From a virus: a DNA stretch of 32,300 nt. The notes under the pieces were generated by a model. The model was not told the DNA's origin and made no database searches. It saw only the letters and a list, made by a program, of their open reading frames with translations. The position numbers and the translations under genes are program-made. Position 1 is the stretch's first letter, and each line of letters begins with the position of its first letter. The stretch covers positions 1 through 32,300 of the IMG/VR virus record IMGVR_UViG_3300030389_004514; one strand, 5' to 3'. Below are positions 30,134 to 32,300 of this stretch, in pieces.

Positions 30134-32300
30134 CTAAACAATAACACTCTTCAAAAATTTTTGAAGGGCCCTTAGAGATTCTTTTAGGGCTGTTTGAGAT
30201 GCTTTTAGTTTTTTACCAAAACCTTTATGAACCTTAAGGTTAAAGGAAGGGTAGCCGGAATACCCGATACCTTTTTGTCTAATATCAACGGCAGCCAACG
30301 GTATAGCATCACCAGTACCTTGTGCAGAATATACTATTATTGGATTCGATTTTTCATCCTCATCTATACTGAGGCCCTCTCTTATTTGATTAAAATCGGC
30401 AGTGCCAAATAATGATTCACAAGTTTTTCTATCTAAAACCATATCACCTATTGACATTACTTCTTCGCCTTGTGCTGCAGCCTTTATTGGAAATTCATCA
30501 CGTAGAATACCCATTAATCCACCTCTTAATTTATCATTCATCAAAAGGCCTTGTGCCAAATTTTTCTGAAACTGTTTATGTTCTGATGTCATTCTATCAT
30601 ACACCTTTTTAGTTTCATCATTTCCACTCTTACTTACTAACATCGCCATTTTGTTCATTCTACTCGTATCAAAACTAGGTTTTGCTTTTATTTTATTACC
30701 ATCTTTATCAAATTGATTTTCATAATTACCCATTATTTGTGATATTAATTGAGGTCCAATATTTTCCAAATTTTTCTCATCTATTTTTGTATCTGCAGAT
30801 AATGGTGGTTGAAAAGTTTTATCGTTCAGCAGTTTTATCAAATCGGCTCTATCTTTGTCATTCATGTTTGGTATAGATGCCTTAATATTACTCTCATCAG
30901 ATAATACTTTTTGATTATCACGATAAACTAAATTTTGATTGTCTTTGAATTTTTCTGGATTATAATCATCACCTTTTAAGGTCACTCCATCTCTCTCAAC
31001 ATCTGCATAATCTTCTTGTGTTGTATTCCACCCCATCGGAGCACATCCTTTAGGACTTCGTGGGCTTAACTCAACACACTTCGGTTTTAATAGATCACCT
31101 GTTCCGCCATTATAAAACATTACATTAGCATCTTTTTTTAATGAAACCTCTAATAATAAGTCACCATCATGTTGTGGAGTGGATACTGTAAAATAAGCGT
31201 CAGTAGAATATCCCTTGTCTTTATCGTAGTCAGATAGGCCCATTGCCTCGACTTCGCTTTTTAAGTCCCAGCAACCGGAAGTTATTTTTGCGTCGTCACC
31301 ATATGTTGACCTTACGTGTTCCATAGTTGATTTTCTATTCTCCATTGCTGCCTTTACCCAACTTTTATCTAAAACTTGTTTAGTACCTTTTTGTTTTTCT
31401 AAAACTTCAACAATATTATCAGCGAATGTTTGAGCCTCTTTATCATTTGGTATAGAAGTTACCATCATGGTAAGTATTTCACCCGCCTGAGAAGATATCA
31501 TACCAGCGCCAGCGCCATCAATAAAATTTGAAACACTATCTCCTTTTGGGTCTGACAATCCTTCTGTATTAATCATTCTACCCAATACTTGCATATACTT
31601 TTCTGGAAAACGATAGGGTTTAGAAACGCCGGCAGCTGCCTGTTCCATATCTATCTGTTGGTCTTCTGGTCTACCTCTTTTGCTTTTATTCTGCCAATTT
31701 TTAAATTCATCTGGAGTTGGTTCTATATTTGTATCTGTCCACTGCTTAGACTTAATAGGATTGGCCTTTTTATCCAAACTTTTATCTTTACCAGTTACTT
31801 CCTCCAAATATTTCAATTCCTCTTTAATTTGATCGTTGGACATTGGCCCTTCTGGAACTTTCGGAGCTGGAATATCTCCATCTTTTTTATCACTTCCATC
31901 ATCTGGACCTGTGTCCTTTACAGCGTCAGCAGCATCACTACCACTTACTTCATCATCAGCGGCATCAGTATCTTTGGTTGATTTTTTATCTTCTCTATCT
32001 TGCGCTCTTTGGGCTTGCTTCTTGAATTTCTTTATTTCATCTTGTACACTATCTGGCAAATCTTCTGTATCAAAACCAGAATTTTTCTTATTCGCTTCTT
32101 TGTCTATTAATCCAATAGCTTGTGAATAAGAGGCGCTTTGATTGCCGTCCATTTGGCCATCTTGAGCATATTGTAATGCACCACGTATGGATATTTTTCT
32201 ATCTGGTTTGCCATCGTCATACTTTCTTGTTACTAGCTTTTTACCTAAAAATTCTTCGTAGTCGGAGTCTTCTTTCAATGACTTTACCGTAGCCTCTACT
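30134..32300 (-). CDS. Large protein of unknown function, 5' end beyond window
   Basis: Open frame of at least 721 codons; the frame stays open upstream of the TTG at 32278 to the window edge (GTA GAG GCT ACG GTA AAG TCA), so the true start is outside. The N-terminal third is low-complexity and highly charged (Lys/Asp/Glu-rich), the middle and end look folded. I see no motif with certainty. The region around CWDLKSEVEAMG, then DAYFTVSTPQHDGDLLLEVSLKKD, could be a D...ExSxK arrangement as in some PD-(D/E)XK-like nucleases, but this is weak. The C-terminus is basic (KGFGKKLKASQTALKESLRA). Candidate virion or DNA-packaged protein. Sequence composition differs from the sugar genes beside it. Confidence 0.7.
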   Translation of the reverse strand, partial: VEATVKSLKEDSDYEEFLGKKLVTRKYDDGKPDRKISIRGALQYAQDGQMDGNQSASYSQAIGLIDKEANKKNSGFDTEDLPDSVQDEIKKFKKQAQRAQDREDKKSTKDTDAADDEVSGSDAADAVKDTGPDDGSDKKDGDIPAPKVPEGPMSNDQIKEELKYLEEVTGKDKSLDKKANPIKSKQWTDTNIEPTPDEFKNWQNKSKRGRPEDQQIDMEQAAAGVSKPYRFPEKYMQVLGRMINTEGLSDPKGDSVSNFIDGAGAGMISSQAGEILTMMVTSIPNDKEAQTFADNIVEVLEKQKGTKQVLDKSWVKAAMENRKSTMEHVRSTYGDDAKITSGCWDLKSEVEAMGLSDYDKDKGYSTDAYFTVSTPQHDGDLLLEVSLKKDANVMFYNGGTGDLLKPKCVELSPRSPKGCAPMGWNTTQEDYADVERDGVTLKGDDYNPEKFKDNQNLVYRDNQKVLSDESNIKASIPNMNDKDRADLIKLLNDKTFQPPLSADTKIDEKNLENIGPQLISQIMGNYENQFDKDGNKIKAKPSFDTSRMNKMAMLVSKSGNDETKKVYDRMTSEHKQFQKNLAQGLLMNDKLRGGLMGILRDEFPIKAAAQGEEVMSIGDMVLDRKTCESLFGTADFNQIREGLSIDEDEKSNPIIVYSAQGTGDAIPLAAVDIRQKGIGYSGYPSFNLKVHKGFGKKLKASQTALKESLRALQKFLKSVIV
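30149..30190 (-). repeat. Two adjacent inverted repeats at the 3' end of the large gene
   Basis: 30149-30166 is a perfect 18-base palindrome (CTTCAAAAATTTTTGAAG). 30168-30190 begins GCCCT and ends AGGGC (with a 13-base loop). Both lie within the last codons of the large gene. They resemble paired hairpins at a gene end, but no T-tract follows on the minus strand, so an intrinsic terminator is not supported. Confidence 0.35.

Noticed and set aside
1-32300. tRNA genes, CRISPR arrays, insertion sequences, attachment sites
   Set aside because: Intergenic gaps are too short for tRNAs, no spaced repeats of CRISPR type were seen, and no transposase, integrase or flanking inverted repeats were found.

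Overview
The window is a compact, AT-rich stretch of a tailed-phage (Caudoviricetes) genome, probably a marine T4-like myovirus. Every credible gene lies on the minus strand. Genes abut or overlap by 1-11 bases (ATGA and TAATG junctions), and there are many very small ORFs and no tRNA or rRNA genes. T4-type core replication and recombination proteins (gp32-like SSB, UvsX, gp41-like helicase, RNase H-type 5' nuclease) sit beside a class II ribonucleotide reductase, a dCMP deaminase and ThyX. The polymerase entering at the left edge is a bacterial-type DnaE (PHP domain visible), not the family B gp43 of classical T4 relatives. The host cannot be named; the sugar genes point to a bacterium with a heptose- or deoxysugar-containing surface glycan.

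Layout, read along transcription (right to left). (1) 30134-32300: large protein of unknown function, cut by the right edge, then a 141-aa unknown (29666-30091). (2) 15003-29638: glycan island of about 14.6 kb, with a three-domain GT2-like/GT9/methyltransferase protein, a DUF4254-like protein, RmlD-, RmlC- and epimerase-like enzymes, a HAD phosphatase, methyltransferases, a GT9-like protein, a GT2-GT4 fusion plus a stand-alone paralogue of its GT4 half, a GHMP heptose kinase (HddA-like) and a SIS phosphoheptose isomerase (GmhA-like). Two small ORFs follow. (3) 9519-14511: mixed operon with a bacterial deoxyhypusine-synthase-like protein, a small basic protein, a CgeB-like glycosyltransferase, an NMN-adenylyltransferase-like protein, a zinc ribbon, a KxDG nucleotidyltransferase/ligase-like protein, a 58-aa protein, ThyX and a small membrane protein. 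(4) 1432-9284: replication operon (SSB, UvsX, membrane protein, deaminase, RNase H, helicase, unknown, FmdB zinc ribbon, RNR, unknown). (5) 863-1354 plus a 52-aa membrane protein. (6) 1-641: DnaE N-terminus.

The clearest non-coding signal is a set of five promoters, all TTGACA-17 bp-TATATT and four with a TGC extension before the -35 box. They stand before dnaE, before the 163-aa gene, in tandem before SSB, and before the DHS-like gene. They divide the left 14.6 kb into operons; none was seen in the gaps of the glycan island, which may be expressed by another route or by long read-through.

Together the genes describe a phage that makes its own dNTPs (RNR, dCMP deaminase, ThyX) and replisome, and that brings part of a heptose/deoxysugar pathway with several transferases, probably to alter the host surface or to decorate the virion. 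No sugar-1-phosphate nucleotidyltransferase (HddC/RmlA type) is visible, so activated sugars must come from the host or from genes outside the window.
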